From: Thiotrichales bacterium
GTDB lineage: Bacteria; Pseudomonadota; Gammaproteobacteria; Francisellales; CACEW01
Direction of reading: 5' to 3'
DNA: 40,967 nucleotides
Assembly (NCBI GenBank): GCA_947476405.1
Contig: CANJQG010000015.1
Span: forward strand, 1 to 40,967
Shown: piece by piece, positions 33,924-40,967 of the stretch
Position numbering within the stretch: the first letter of the stretch is position 1
Layout: every line of letters begins with the position of its first letter
Notes under the pieces: model-generated
Told to the model about the DNA's origin: nothing
The model's database searches: none
Seen by the model: the letters and a program-made list of their open reading frames with translations, nothing else
Program-made: the position numbers and the translations under genes

Positions 33924-33952
33924 ATTATCCTGGTTTTTCACTGAAATGACAA
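33924..33952 (-). promoter_or_regulatory. Promoter of the map-HEPN-MNT-rlmI-ldcA operon
   Basis: Reverse strand: TTGTCA (33952-33947), 17-base spacer, GATAAT (33929-33924), about 27 bases before the map ATG. Confidence 0.65.
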
Positions 33953-33971
33953 GCGCTATCGCATTTGTATC

Positions 33972-33997
33972 TTGACAGCAAGATCCATTTGTATAAC
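33972..33997 (+). promoter_or_regulatory. Possible promoter of metF
   Basis: TTGACA (33972-33977) and TATAAC (33992-33997) are good boxes but only 14 bases apart. No MetJ-like repeats of AGACGTCT were seen. Confidence 0.35.
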
Positions 33998-34030
33998 CCT
34001 ATCCTAGTCTAAAAATGAAGTGAGAAGATC

Positions 34031-34861
34031 ATGCATTTAAGTTTTGAGTTTTTTCCTCCTAAAACGGGCGAGGGCTTGCAGAATGTGTTGAGTGTGGCTG
34101 AGCAATTATCTGTTTTTTCGCCTGAATATTTTTCGGTTACGCATGGGGCGGGAGGGAGTGTTCAGGATTTCACGATGAGCACCATTGCGGCTTTGCAGAA
34201 AAGGGGTGATCAAGTGGCTCCGCATGTGTCGTGTATCGGGGCAAAAAAAGAATCGATTCGCTCGCTTTTGCAGCATTATCAAGATCACGGTATCCAGCGA
34301 ATTTTTGCATTGCGAGGAGATTTGCCTTCTGGAATGGGTTCTTCATCGCGTGAGTTTCATTATGCAAGGGATTTGGTTGCCTTTATTCGCGATACGACAG
34401 GCGATGCATTTCATATCAGTGTGGCGGTGTATCCGGAATGTCATCCTCAAGCCACTAGCATGGTGACCGATTTGCAGCATTTTAAAGAAAAGGTGGAAGC
34501 CGGTGCCAGCAGTGCCATTACGCAATATTTTTATCATCCTGAAGCCTATGCCCAATTGTTAGCAGACTGTCATCGTTTAAAAATTGAGCTGCCGATCACG
34601 CCAGGGATTATGCCGATTTATCATTTTAGTCAACTGTGTCGTTTTTCTGAGATGTGCGGGGCAGAGATTCCGCGTTATATTCGCAAAAGAATGGAAAGCT
34701 ATGGCGATGATGTGGCCTCTGTGCAAGCGTTTGGCATTGAGGTGGTGAGCCGCTTGTGCCAAGATTTATTGAAAGCCGGTGCGCCTGGGTTGCATTTTTA
34801 TACCTTAAATAAATCTAATATTGTGAGCCAGATTTTGCAGAATCTATCCATTGGGTCTTAG
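34031..34861 (+). CDS. metF: Methylenetetrahydrofolate reductase
   Basis: FAD enzyme reducing 5,10-methylene-THF to 5-methyl-THF, the methyl donor for MetH. 276 aa TIM barrel, slightly shorter than E. coli MetF. Motifs: LSFEFFPPKTGEG (Glu in EFFPPK, about 5), FSVTHGAGGS, RIFALRGDLPSG (about 91-102), ISVAVYPECHPQA (about 131), ITQYFYHPEAY and a C-terminal GLHFYTLNKSN, all typical of MetF. It converges with the 198-aa gene, overlapping by 4 bases. metH, its partner, lies 2.2 kb downstream in the same direction. Confidence 0.96.
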   Translation: MHLSFEFFPPKTGEGLQNVLSVAEQLSVFSPEYFSVTHGAGGSVQDFTMSTIAALQKRGDQVAPHVSCIGAKKESIRSLLQHYQDHGIQRIFALRGDLPSGMGSSSREFHYARDLVAFIRDTTGDAFHISVAVYPECHPQATSMVTDLQHFKEKVEAGASSAITQYFYHPEAYAQLLADCHRLKIELPITPGIMPIYHFSQLCRFSEMCGAEIPRYIRKRMESYGDDVASVQAFGIEVVSRLCQDLLKAGAPGLHFYTLNKSNIVSQILQNLSIGS

Positions 34862-35454
34862 GCTGCGAGAGTCATGCCGTTCAATGATTGGCTTGCAGTG
34901 CTTGCTGTAGGTATGGTTTGAAAAAATACCAAAAGCGGGCTGATTTTTTTATAGGCCGTTATTTTTTTGCAAAACTCGAGTAAGTGTTCAGCGGGGCGCG
35001 TCAGTAAGTGGCGTTCGCTATCTAGCGTGGCCGTTAACATTTTTCTTTTGGTGTCGTTGATGATCAAGTCAGGGGCTGCTTCTGGATCAAAATCTGCTTT
35101 CTTTAAAATTCGTTGAAAGTGCATGACGATCAAAGGATGGTCTATTTTTTTGCGATAGGCGATGTTAAAGCTGCTTTCTCCATAAATATCTTTTTGTTCT
35201 AATTGTCCGATTAATATTTCTGGGAGGAGTGGGGAGAGGCTATCCAAATAAGATTCATTCCAGATAGCGGATTCAGGCATGAGGTAAGACGCAAATAAAT
35301 GGGCTGCAAATTGGCGTTCAGTACCGTAAGCCCAATCCGGGGAAAATTGTCCAGGGCCACCTCTAAAAAAATCTTCCAGACCTTTTTTCTGGGCTGTATC
35401 CGTTGGACGCTTTAAAATGTCGCTTAGTTCTTCAAATAACGATTCGTACATCAT
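34858..35454 (-). CDS. Hypothetical protein, 198 aa, accessory
   Basis: No family recognised. Start MMYES at 35454 or 35451, with AAGGAG about 9 bases upstream. It has charged helical segments, one ankyrin-like fragment (GESSFNIAYRKKIDHPLIVM, about 94-113; weak), no signal peptide and no membrane helix. The C-terminus is SQSLNGMTLAA. It lies between metF and a transporter-like gene and shares a back-to-back promoter region with the latter. By style it resembles the other accessory proteins in the window, so a host-directed role is possible but not shown. Confidence 0.6.
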   Translation of the reverse strand: MMYESLFEELSDILKRPTDTAQKKGLEDFFRGGPGQFSPDWAYGTERQFAAHLFASYLMPESAIWNESYLDSLSPLLPEILIGQLEQKDIYGESSFNIAYRKKIDHPLIVMHFQRILKKADFDPEAAPDLIINDTKRKMLTATLDSERHLLTRPAEHLLEFCKKITAYKKISPLLVFFQTIPTASTASQSLNGMTLAA

Positions 35455-35487
35455 GAGGGCTGCTCCTTAATTAGACTGTTCGATACT

Positions 35488-35516
35488 AGAATAGATCTTT
35501 TTTTATTAAAGGTCAA
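35488..35516 (-). promoter_or_regulatory. Promoter of the 198-aa gene
   Basis: Reverse strand: TTGACC (35516-35511), 17-base spacer, TATTCT (35493-35488). Confidence 0.6.
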
Positions 35517-35525
35517 GCGCTTGAC
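35512..35525. promoter_or_regulatory. 14-bp palindrome GTCAAGCGCTTGAC at divergent -35 boxes
   Basis: A perfect palindrome made of two back-to-back TTGAC boxes: one belongs to the reverse 198-aa gene, the other (TTGACA 35521-35526) points to the DUF6580-like gene, for which no good -10 box was found at 16-18 bases. It may be simply overlapping promoters or a shared operator. Confidence 0.5.
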
Positions 35526-35585
35526 ATTCAAGGTCATTTATATGAATCTATCTCCTTCAAAATAATGAAAATAAAGGGCGTATTG

Positions 35586-36113
35586 ATGCAAAGGCAGGGA
35601 ATGTTAAAAGCCATGATTTGTTTGGGTGTTTTGTTGTTTGCGCGCCTGATGCCGCATTTGCCTAATTTTAGCCCCTATACTTCTTTGGTATTGCTTTTAG
35701 GCTGTCAGTTGACACGGCGAGAAGCCCTTTTTTTAACGTTTGGGAGCCTGGTTTTATCTGATCTAGCCTTAGCGCTGCTCTTTGGTTATAGTGTGTTTGG
35801 CCTGTGGAGTCTGTTTACGTATACGGGATTTTTGGCGGTGGCCTTGGGGTCCGCCTTTTTCTTAAATCAGCAGTTTCGGTTTTTGCGTGTGATTTTCTAT
35901 GCATTGAGTTCCGTTTTCGGGTATTGGCTGTGGACCAATTTCGGAACCTGGATAACCACTGATCTATATGCCCATTCCATATCAGGATTTGGGATGTGTT
36001 TGATTGCAGGGTTGCCATTTTTGCAGAGCAGCATGATGGCGGCTTTGGTATATGTGCCGATTTGTTTTGGATTGATTCGTTTTTTGGAGGATCGAAATAT
36101 GTTTGCTATATAG
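35586..36113 (+). CDS. DUF6580-like putative transport membrane protein (ECF S-component-like)
   Basis: 175 aa from ATG 35586 (AAAGGG about 7 bases upstream); ATG 35565 is also in frame but lacks a ribosome site. Five to six helices with the small-vitamin-transporter look: LMPHLPNFSPYTSLVLLLGC, then RREALFLTFGSLVLSD, and late ILWTNFGTW-like (YWLWTNFGTWIT). P-H-x-P-N-F-x-P at the end of helix 1 and G-x-x-x-x-x-x-x-x-x-D are typical of DUF6580 proteins as I know them. Substrate unknown. Position between metF and the cobalamin-dependent metH makes a corrinoid or precursor a reasonable guess. No riboswitch was seen upstream. Confidence 0.65.
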   Translation: MQRQGMLKAMICLGVLLFARLMPHLPNFSPYTSLVLLLGCQLTRREALFLTFGSLVLSDLALALLFGYSVFGLWSLFTYTGFLAVALGSAFFLNQQFRFLRVIFYALSSVFGYWLWTNFGTWITTDLYAHSISGFGMCLIAGLPFLQSSMMAALVYVPICFGLIRFLEDRNMFAI

Positions 36114-36239
36114 TCACCTTTTTGCTAGAGAAGTCGCGGCGAGAAGGATCAATAGCTGCTTTAATTTCTAGGCCATAAGACACCAGGCGCGCATTGCAGA
36201 GCGGCCCTGAGCCACAATACCAAAATAAGGAACCTACAC

Positions 36240-36803
36240 ATGTTAAAGCCTGAAGATAAAGAGAGACTATCAAAATTTTTCTCTGAGACTGGGATAACCG
36301 CTCTTTCAAAAGTAACAACTGATGATTCAATCCAATTCAGTGAAGCTTATAGTCGCCTCCATGACATCTACGACGCGCACCAAAAAATCATTAACTTGGA
36401 CGGTGAAATGAGAGTTGAAATCGTGTCGAAGTTCATAAGCTCCTGGCTTCCATTGATCAATATCTCGAATGACATATTCAGTAAACTACGGGCTCAATAC
36501 TTATCAGCTCACGACAGCATCTTCACGATCCTACTGAATTTCTTACAAGAACTTCGAGGACTTCTGATCGCACAAGACGCTTCACGCTCTGACCATATGT
36601 CGATATGTATAATATCTGTCTTAACTGTGCTGTACAATGCAGCATCATACAGCGGCACACCCTGTATCCCGAACGATAGCCACAGTGTAGGGCGCACTCT
36701 CCTCATAGAACCAGCGACTCCCGCAGCCCCGTGTCTAGTGTCTGTTTTCGGCGGTGCGGGTAGCGCGTTCTCTGTGCCCTCGCCGTCTGGTTTGAAACCC
36801 TGA
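36240..36803 (+). CDS. Hypothetical protein, 187 aa, foreign-looking codon use
   Basis: Unknown. ATG 36240 has AAGGAACC about 8 bases upstream. The first about 140 residues are helical and charged (PEDKERLSKFFSETG, FSEAYSRLHDIYDAHQKI); the last 40 are Pro/Ala/Gly/Ser-rich (TPAAPCLVSVFGGAGSAF). No signal peptide; hydrophobic stretch MSICIISVLTVLYNAA at about 120. It uses many ATA, CTA and AGA codons that are rare in gyrB, ftsZ or metH nearby, so it was probably acquired. It is followed by the 90-aa gene after 26 bases, and both lie between the DUF6580-like gene and metH. No clear promoter in 36114-36239. Confidence 0.55.
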   Translation: MLKPEDKERLSKFFSETGITALSKVTTDDSIQFSEAYSRLHDIYDAHQKIINLDGEMRVEIVSKFISSWLPLINISNDIFSKLRAQYLSAHDSIFTILLNFLQELRGLLIAQDASRSDHMSICIISVLTVLYNAASYSGTPCIPNDSHSVGRTLLIEPATPAAPCLVSVFGGAGSAFSVPSPSGLKP

Positions 36804-36829
36804 TCAATAAACATAAAAAGGAGTACACT

Positions 36830-37102
36830 ATGAACTATCAAGTTAGCCCCGAGTTAAAGATGGCCCTAATATTCTTAGTTCCAGCCACTCTCCTGTTGGG
36901 CGTGGGGATTTCCATTTTAAAAGACTCACACACAGCGGGAGGGGAATACGTACTCGCTATAAGTGCCGTCTTATTTGGCATTGGAGCTTACAGCCTGAAG
37001 GGAGTGAGCTGCCAAAGAAATGCAGTACTCTTCGGAAACAATGGCCGGCAAGGGATAGGTCCGCCTGAGGAGATGAGGCCTCTTTTGGTGATGGGGGGGT
37101 GA
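36830..37102 (+). CDS. Small two-transmembrane protein, 90 aa, unknown
   Basis: AAAGGAG precedes the ATG by 8 bases. Helices at about 11-30 and 40-56, short polar loop, basic C-terminal tail ending PPEEMRPLLVMGG. EMRPLL (81-86) fits the eukaryotic acidic dileucine sorting pattern [DE]xxxL[LI]. The layout parallels the 108-aa protein at 14874. Codon use resembles the upstream 187-aa gene. A G7 tract (37093-37099) runs into the stop codon TGA and doubles as the ribosome site of metH, whose TTG start is 3 bases beyond. Confidence 0.6.
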   Translation: MNYQVSPELKMALIFLVPATLLLGVGISILKDSHTAGGEYVLAISAVLFGIGAYSLKGVSCQRNAVLFGNNGRQGIGPPEEMRPLLVMGG

Positions 37103-37105
37103 ACC

Positions 37106-40100
37106 TTGAGTTTTGGAGCTACATTAAAAAAACGCATCATGGTGCTGGATGGCGCCATGGGGACGATGATTCAAAAATACACCTTGTCTGAAGCACAATA
37201 TCGCGGTGAACGTTTTGCTCAGCATCCGTCTTCGCTCAAGGGTAATAATGATTTGTTGTCGATTACGCAGCCTCAGGTGATTGCGGAAATTCACCAGCAA
37301 TATCTGGCTGCCGGTGCGGATATTATTGAGACCAATACCTTTAATGCCAATGCGATCTCCCAATTGGATTATGATCTGGCTGACTTGTCTTACGAATTGA
37401 ATTGGGTTTCAGCCAAGCTGGCGCGTACTGTGGCGGACCAAATGACGGCACTCACGCCTGATAAGCCTCGTTATGTGATGGGCGGGCTGGGGCCGACGAA
37501 CCGCACGGCTTCTTTGTCGCCGGATGTCAATAATCCTGCAGCGCGGAATGTGGACTTTGATCAGCTGGTTGCCGCCTATACGACGGCCATTGAGGCGCTG
37601 CATGAAGGCGGTGTGGATGGCTTTTTGATTGAGACCATTTTTGATACCCTCAATGCGAAAGCAGCGATTTTTGCAGTGGAGACTCTTTTTGCCAAAATCG
37701 GTCAACGCTTGCCGCTGATGATTTCTGGAACGATTACCGATGCCAGCGGGCGCACTTTGTCAGGACAAACCGTCGAGGCGTTTTGGACGTCAATGTCCCA
37801 TGCCAGGCCCACAACCATTGGGATTAACTGCGCGCTCGGTGCAGTAGAAATGCGCCCGCATTTAGAAACCCTATCCACGATTGCGGACACCTATGTCTGT
37901 GCTTATCCCAATGCGGGTTTGCCCAATCAATTTGGTGAATATGATCAAGATCCGGAAGAAATGGCCGGTTATATCAAGGATTTTGCAGAAAGTGGCTTTT
38001 TGAATATTGTGGGGGGGTGTTGTGGCACAACGCCTGCGCATATCGCCGCGATGGCTGCAGTGGTCGAAAGAATGGCCCCGCGCACGGTGCCAACGATTCC
38101 GCCTTATTGCCGCTTGAGTGGCTTGGAAATGCTGGAAATCCGCCCGGAGACTAATTTTGTGAATGTAGGCGAGCGCACCAATGTGTCAGGCTCAGCGCGT
38201 TTTGCGAAGTTGATTCGTGAAGAACACTACGAAGAAGCGCTGGCCGTCGCACGTCAGCAAGTCGAAAACGGCGCGCAGATTATTGATATCAATATGGATG
38301 ATGCCATGTTGGATGCGGTATCGGCGATGCAGACTTTTCTGAATTTGGTGGCAACGGAGCCTGATATTGCCAAAGTGCCGATTATGATTGATTCTTCTAA
38401 ATGGTCTGTATTGGAAGCGGGTTTAAAATGCATTCAAGGCAAAGGCATTGTCAATTCGATTAGTATGAAAGAGGGCGAGGCGCAATTTATCGAACAGGCG
38501 AATATTGTTCGGCGTTTTGGTGCGGCGGTGGTGGTGATGGCGTTTGATGAGCAGGGTCAGGCCGATACTGAAGAGCGGAAGGTCAGTATCTGTAAACGTG
38601 CCTATGAAATCCTAACAAAAAAAGTGGGTTTCGACCCGCAGGATATTATTTTTGACCCGAATATTTTTGCCGTGGCGACGGGTATCAAAGAGCATGATGA
38701 TTATGCCAATACTTATATTCGCGCTGTCAAACGAATCAAGCAAGAGTGCCCTGGTGCTTTGATTAGTGGTGGTGTCAGTAATGTCTCGTTTTCGTTTCGT
38801 GGGAATGATCCAGTGCGCGAGGCCATGCATTCGGTCTTTCTGTATTATGCGATTCAAGCCGGCATGGATATGGGCATTGTCAATGCGGGTCAATTGCAGA
38901 TTTATGAGCAGATTCCACCCGCATTAAAAGACTGTGTGGAGGATGTGATTTTAAATCGGCGTGAGGATGCAACCGAGCGCTTGCTGGATATCTCGGCCTC
39001 CTTGAAGGGTACGGCAGGGCAAGTTCAGGTGCGTGATTTAGCCTGGCGTGAAAAATCGGTCGGTGAGCGTCTGACGCATTCGCTGGTGAATGGCGTGACG
39101 GATTTTATCGAAATCGATGTAGAAGAAGCGCGTCATTTTTGTGCCAAAACCATTGAAGTCATTGAAGGTCCGCTTATGGATGGCATGAATGTCGTGGGTG
39201 ATTTGTTTGGTGCGGGAAAGATGTTTTTGCCTCAGGTGGTAAAAAGCGCGCGGGTCATGAAAAAAGCGGTGGCCTATCTTTTGCCCTTTATCGAAGCGGA
39301 AAAAGAAGTCGGTGGTGCAGACAGTGCCTTCAAAGGGAAGATTCTGATGGCGACCGTCAAAGGCGATGTGCATGATATCGGCAAAAACATTGTCGGCATT
39401 ATTATGCAATGTAATGGTTATCAAGTGATTGATCTCGGGGTCATGGTGCCTTGCGATAAAATTCTGCAGACGGCTATAGATGAAAAGGTCGATATCATTG
39501 GGCTGAGTGGTTTGATTACGCCGTCTTTGGATGAAATGGTGCATGTGGCCAAAGAAATGCAGCGTCTTAAATTGACCATTCCCTTGCTGATTGGCGGGGC
39601 CACGACGTCTCCCACACATACCGCCGTGAAAATTGATCCGCATTATGATCATGCGGTGGTGTATGTCAAGGATGCGTCCCGTTCAGTGCCGGTGTTGTCG
39701 AAATTACTGGGATCTGGGGCGGAGCCTTTTCTGCAGGCTTTAAAAACAGAGTATGATCAAATTCGTAAAGTGCATGGTAATAAAAAGGCGGATGCAGATT
39801 GGATTAGTTTGCAGCAAGCCCGTGCGAATTCAATCAAGTTAGCGTATGCGCCCATCAAACCGAATTTTCTGGGCCAAAAAGTATTGAATCTGGATATTGC
39901 CGTATTGCGCGAATATATTGATTGGACACCGTTTTTCTTTGCCTGGCAATTGCGGGGTCCCTATCCACAGATTTTTAAAAGCCCTAGTTTTGGTGAAGAA
40001 GCGCAAAAATTATTTGCTGAGGCCAATGAAATGCTGGATGAAATCATTGCCAATCAAAGCCTGCAAGCGAAAGCCGTCTTTGGGATTTTTCCTGCGAACG

Positions 40101-40756
40101 TTGTCAATCAGGATGATGTTGAAATATATGTCGATGAAACACGTTCTGACATTCTGAAACAATTCAGTCATCTGCGTCAGCAAAAACCCAAGCCCGATGC
40201 CAAGCCGAATAAGTGTCTCGCGGATTTTATCGCCCCTAAAGCCAGCGGTATTGCGGATTATCTGGGCGCATTTGTGGTGACGGCAGGATTGGATTTGCCT
40301 GAATTGCTGGCGCATTATGATCAAGATCATGATGATTATCATAATATCATGGCTAAAATTTTGGCCGATCGCTTGGCTGAAGCCGCGGCTGAGTATTTGC
40401 ATGAGCAAGTTCGTAAAGAATACTGGGGCTATGCGGCCCATGAGTCGCTTTCAAAACAAGATTTAATAGCTGAGAAATATCAGGGAATCCGTCCAGCACC
40501 AGGTTATCCCGCCTGTCCCGATCATACGGAGAAATGGCCTTTGTTTGATTTGCTTAAACCCGAGCAGATTGGCGTGAGTCTGACAGAGAGTTTAGCCATG
40601 TGGCCGGCCTCATCCGTATCTGGTTTTTATTATGCGCATCCAGAATCCCATTATTTTGTGGTGGGGAAAATCAATGATGAGCAAGTTCAGGATTATGCGC
40701 AGCGTAAAAAGATGGATCCAATCAAAATGGCGGAGTGGTTGCAGCCCAATCTTTAA
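37106..40756 (+). CDS. metH: Cobalamin-dependent methionine synthase MetH
   Basis: Transfers methyl from 5-methyl-THF through cobalamin to homocysteine. 1216 aa, four-module full length: homocysteine barrel (MVLDGAMGTM; zinc Cys in NCALG and GGCCGTT), folate barrel (FVNVGERTNVSGSA at about 350, IDINMDDAMLDA), B12 domain (GDVHDIGKNIVG with the axial His at about 757, then GLSGLITPSLDEMV), and reactivation domain (PAPGYPACPDHTEK and ESLAMWPASSVSGFY near the C-terminus). The start is TTG at 37106, since the next in-frame ATG (37139) would remove conserved N-terminal residues. Ribosome site GGGGTGA overlaps the stop of the 90-aa gene. metF is 2.2 kb upstream. Confidence 0.97.
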   Translation: MSFGATLKKRIMVLDGAMGTMIQKYTLSEAQYRGERFAQHPSSLKGNNDLLSITQPQVIAEIHQQYLAAGADIIETNTFNANAISQLDYDLADLSYELNWVSAKLARTVADQMTALTPDKPRYVMGGLGPTNRTASLSPDVNNPAARNVDFDQLVAAYTTAIEALHEGGVDGFLIETIFDTLNAKAAIFAVETLFAKIGQRLPLMISGTITDASGRTLSGQTVEAFWTSMSHARPTTIGINCALGAVEMRPHLETLSTIADTYVCAYPNAGLPNQFGEYDQDPEEMAGYIKDFAESGFLNIVGGCCGTTPAHIAAMAAVVERMAPRTVPTIPPYCRLSGLEMLEIRPETNFVNVGERTNVSGSARFAKLIREEHYEEALAVARQQVENGAQIIDINMDDAMLDAVSAMQTFLNLVATEPDIAKVPIMIDSSKWSVLEAGLKCIQGKGIVNSISMKEGEAQFIEQANIVRRFGAAVVVMAFDEQGQADTEERKVSICKRAYEILTKKVGFDPQDIIFDPNIFAVATGIKEHDDYANTYIRAVKRIKQECPGALISGGVSNVSFSFRGNDPVREAMHSVFLYYAIQAGMDMGIVNAGQLQIYEQIPPALKDCVEDVILNRREDATERLLDISASLKGTAGQVQVRDLAWREKSVGERLTHSLVNGVTDFIEIDVEEARHFCAKTIEVIEGPLMDGMNVVGDLFGAGKMFLPQVVKSARVMKKAVAYLLPFIEAEKEVGGADSAFKGKILMATVKGDVHDIGKNIVGIIMQCNGYQVIDLGVMVPCDKILQTAIDEKVDIIGLSGLITPSLDEMVHVAKEMQRLKLTIPLLIGGATTSPTHTAVKIDPHYDHAVVYVKDASRSVPVLSKLLGSGAEPFLQALKTEYDQIRKVHGNKKADADWISLQQARANSIKLAYAPIKPNFLGQKVLNLDIAVLREYIDWTPFFFAWQLRGPYPQIFKSPSFGEEAQKLFAEANEMLDEIIANQSLQAKAVFGIFPANVVNQDDVEIYVDETRSDILKQFSHLRQQKPKPDAKPNKCLADFIAPKASGIADYLGAFVVTAGLDLPELLAHYDQDHDDYHNIMAKILADRLAEAAAEYLHEQVRKEYWGYAAHESLSKQDLIAEKYQGIRPAPGYPACPDHTEKWPLFDLLKPEQIGVSLTESLAMWPASSVSGFYYAHPESHYFVVGKINDEQVQDYAQRKKMDPIKMAEWLQPNL

Positions 40757-40921
40757 GCGCACTTTTATTTACGGAGTGGGGTCTGACTAAATTGTCAAAG
40801 CTTAGATTTTTCTGTAATATGAGCCTCTTGCAATATTCAGCAAGTGAGCGAATTTATTAATTCAGGGAAAGTAAAAATAATCAAAAAAAGAGGGCTGAAC
40901 ACGGCATAATTGCTGACTTTG
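40757..40921. other. Gap after metH with no gene seen
   Basis: No open frame or RNA gene was recognised. GGAGTGGGGTCTGACT at 40775-40790 resembles one half of a repetitive GGGGTCTGACCCC palindrome found next to some IS200-like or REP elements, but the second half is missing here. Confidence 0.4.
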
Positions 40922-40930
40922 TGGTATAAT
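40922..40930 (+). promoter_or_regulatory. Extended -10 promoter of the next gene
   Basis: TGGTATAAT (TG-N-TATAAT) with no -35 box at proper spacing; extended -10 promoters can dispense with one. Confidence 0.6.
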
Positions 40931-40953
40931 TAGTTTGCGAAAACAATTTACCT

Positions 40954-40967
40954 AAGGAGGTCAGCAT
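40954..40967 (+). promoter_or_regulatory. Ribosome binding site and first two bases of the next gene's start codon
   Basis: AAGGAGGT (40954-40961) is a full-length Shine-Dalgarno match. The window ends AT (40966-40967), which would be the start of an ATG at ideal spacing. The gene itself is outside the window. Confidence 0.65.

Noticed and set aside
36509..36841. Reverse open frame of 110 codons over the 187-aa gene
   Set aside because: The forward gene has a ribosome site and is followed by a similar gene; the reverse frame lacks both and has no recognisable motif.
37000..37105. Cobalamin or SAM riboswitch before metH
   Set aside because: The space upstream is coding sequence of the 90-aa protein, and no conserved riboswitch core was seen; 35455-35585 also shows none.
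39038..39652. Long reverse-strand open frame within metH (204 codons)
   Set aside because: Shadow of the B12-domain coding region; composition is His/Asn/Arg-rich as expected of antisense reading, with no ribosome site.
1..40967. CRISPR array, rRNA or tRNA genes, prophage attachment site
   Set aside because: No regularly spaced repeats, cloverleaf sequences or rRNA segments were recognised on reading the intergenic regions; gaps are mostly under 200 bases.

Overview
The window is a gene-dense stretch of a gammaproteobacterial chromosome with moderate, slightly AT-leaning composition. Three things point to Legionellales or a Coxiella-like intracellular lineage: mevalonate-pathway genes (mvaS, a mevalonate kinase) next to lpxC, a standard Gram-negative envelope and division gene set, and several single-gene accessory loci that look like proteins made for a eukaryotic host (ankyrin repeats, C-terminal CaaX boxes, small two-helix membrane proteins). 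This assignment is an inference; no rRNA or other decisive marker is present.

Layout. 1-4.6 kb is an accessory region: an IS30-family transposase remnant joined to a perfect 114-bp duplicate of part of the downstream ankyrin gene, then two reverse-strand host-interaction-like genes (345 aa ending in CFVQ; 1017 aa with ankyrin-like repeats). 4.8-14.7 kb is core: a GT9 glycosyltransferase, yraN, diaA, ftsA, ftsZ, lpxC, mvaS, mevalonate kinase and a FadN-like beta-oxidation enzyme. 14.8-16.2 kb is a second accessory pocket: a two-TM small protein and a 265-aa HAD-like protein ending in CVVM, the same last four residues as human N-Ras. 16.3-23.8 kb holds gyrB converging on the LPS/outer-membrane set (RipA-like, lptD, surA, rsmA). 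23.9-29.8 kb holds a lipoprotein plus polytopic membrane protein pair, hemB, yhbY, dsbG, cysS and a LapA-like protein. 29.8-33.9 kb has a small accessory gene with a C10 tract, then a tight reverse operon map - HEPN - MNT - rlmI - ldcA, in which a toxin-antitoxin-type pair is translationally coupled to an essential gene. 34.0-40.8 kb is methionine/one-carbon metabolism: metF, a DUF6580-like putative transporter and cobalamin-dependent metH, interrupted by an accessory 198-aa gene and by two genes of foreign-looking codon use directly upstream of metH. The window closes on the promoter and ribosome binding site of a further gene.

The most unusual signals are: (i) two accessory proteins ending in eukaryote-type prenylation boxes; (ii) a 14-bp perfect palindrome, TTTGTCATGACAAA, found three times within 2.6 kb across lpxC-mvaS-mevalonate kinase; (iii) the IS30/114-bp duplication junction; (iv) the HEPN-MNT pair inside the map operon; (v) an 86-bp out-of-frame overlap of yhbY and hemB. 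Accessory genes often carry near-consensus sigma-70 promoters (two exact TTGACA-N17-TATAAT).
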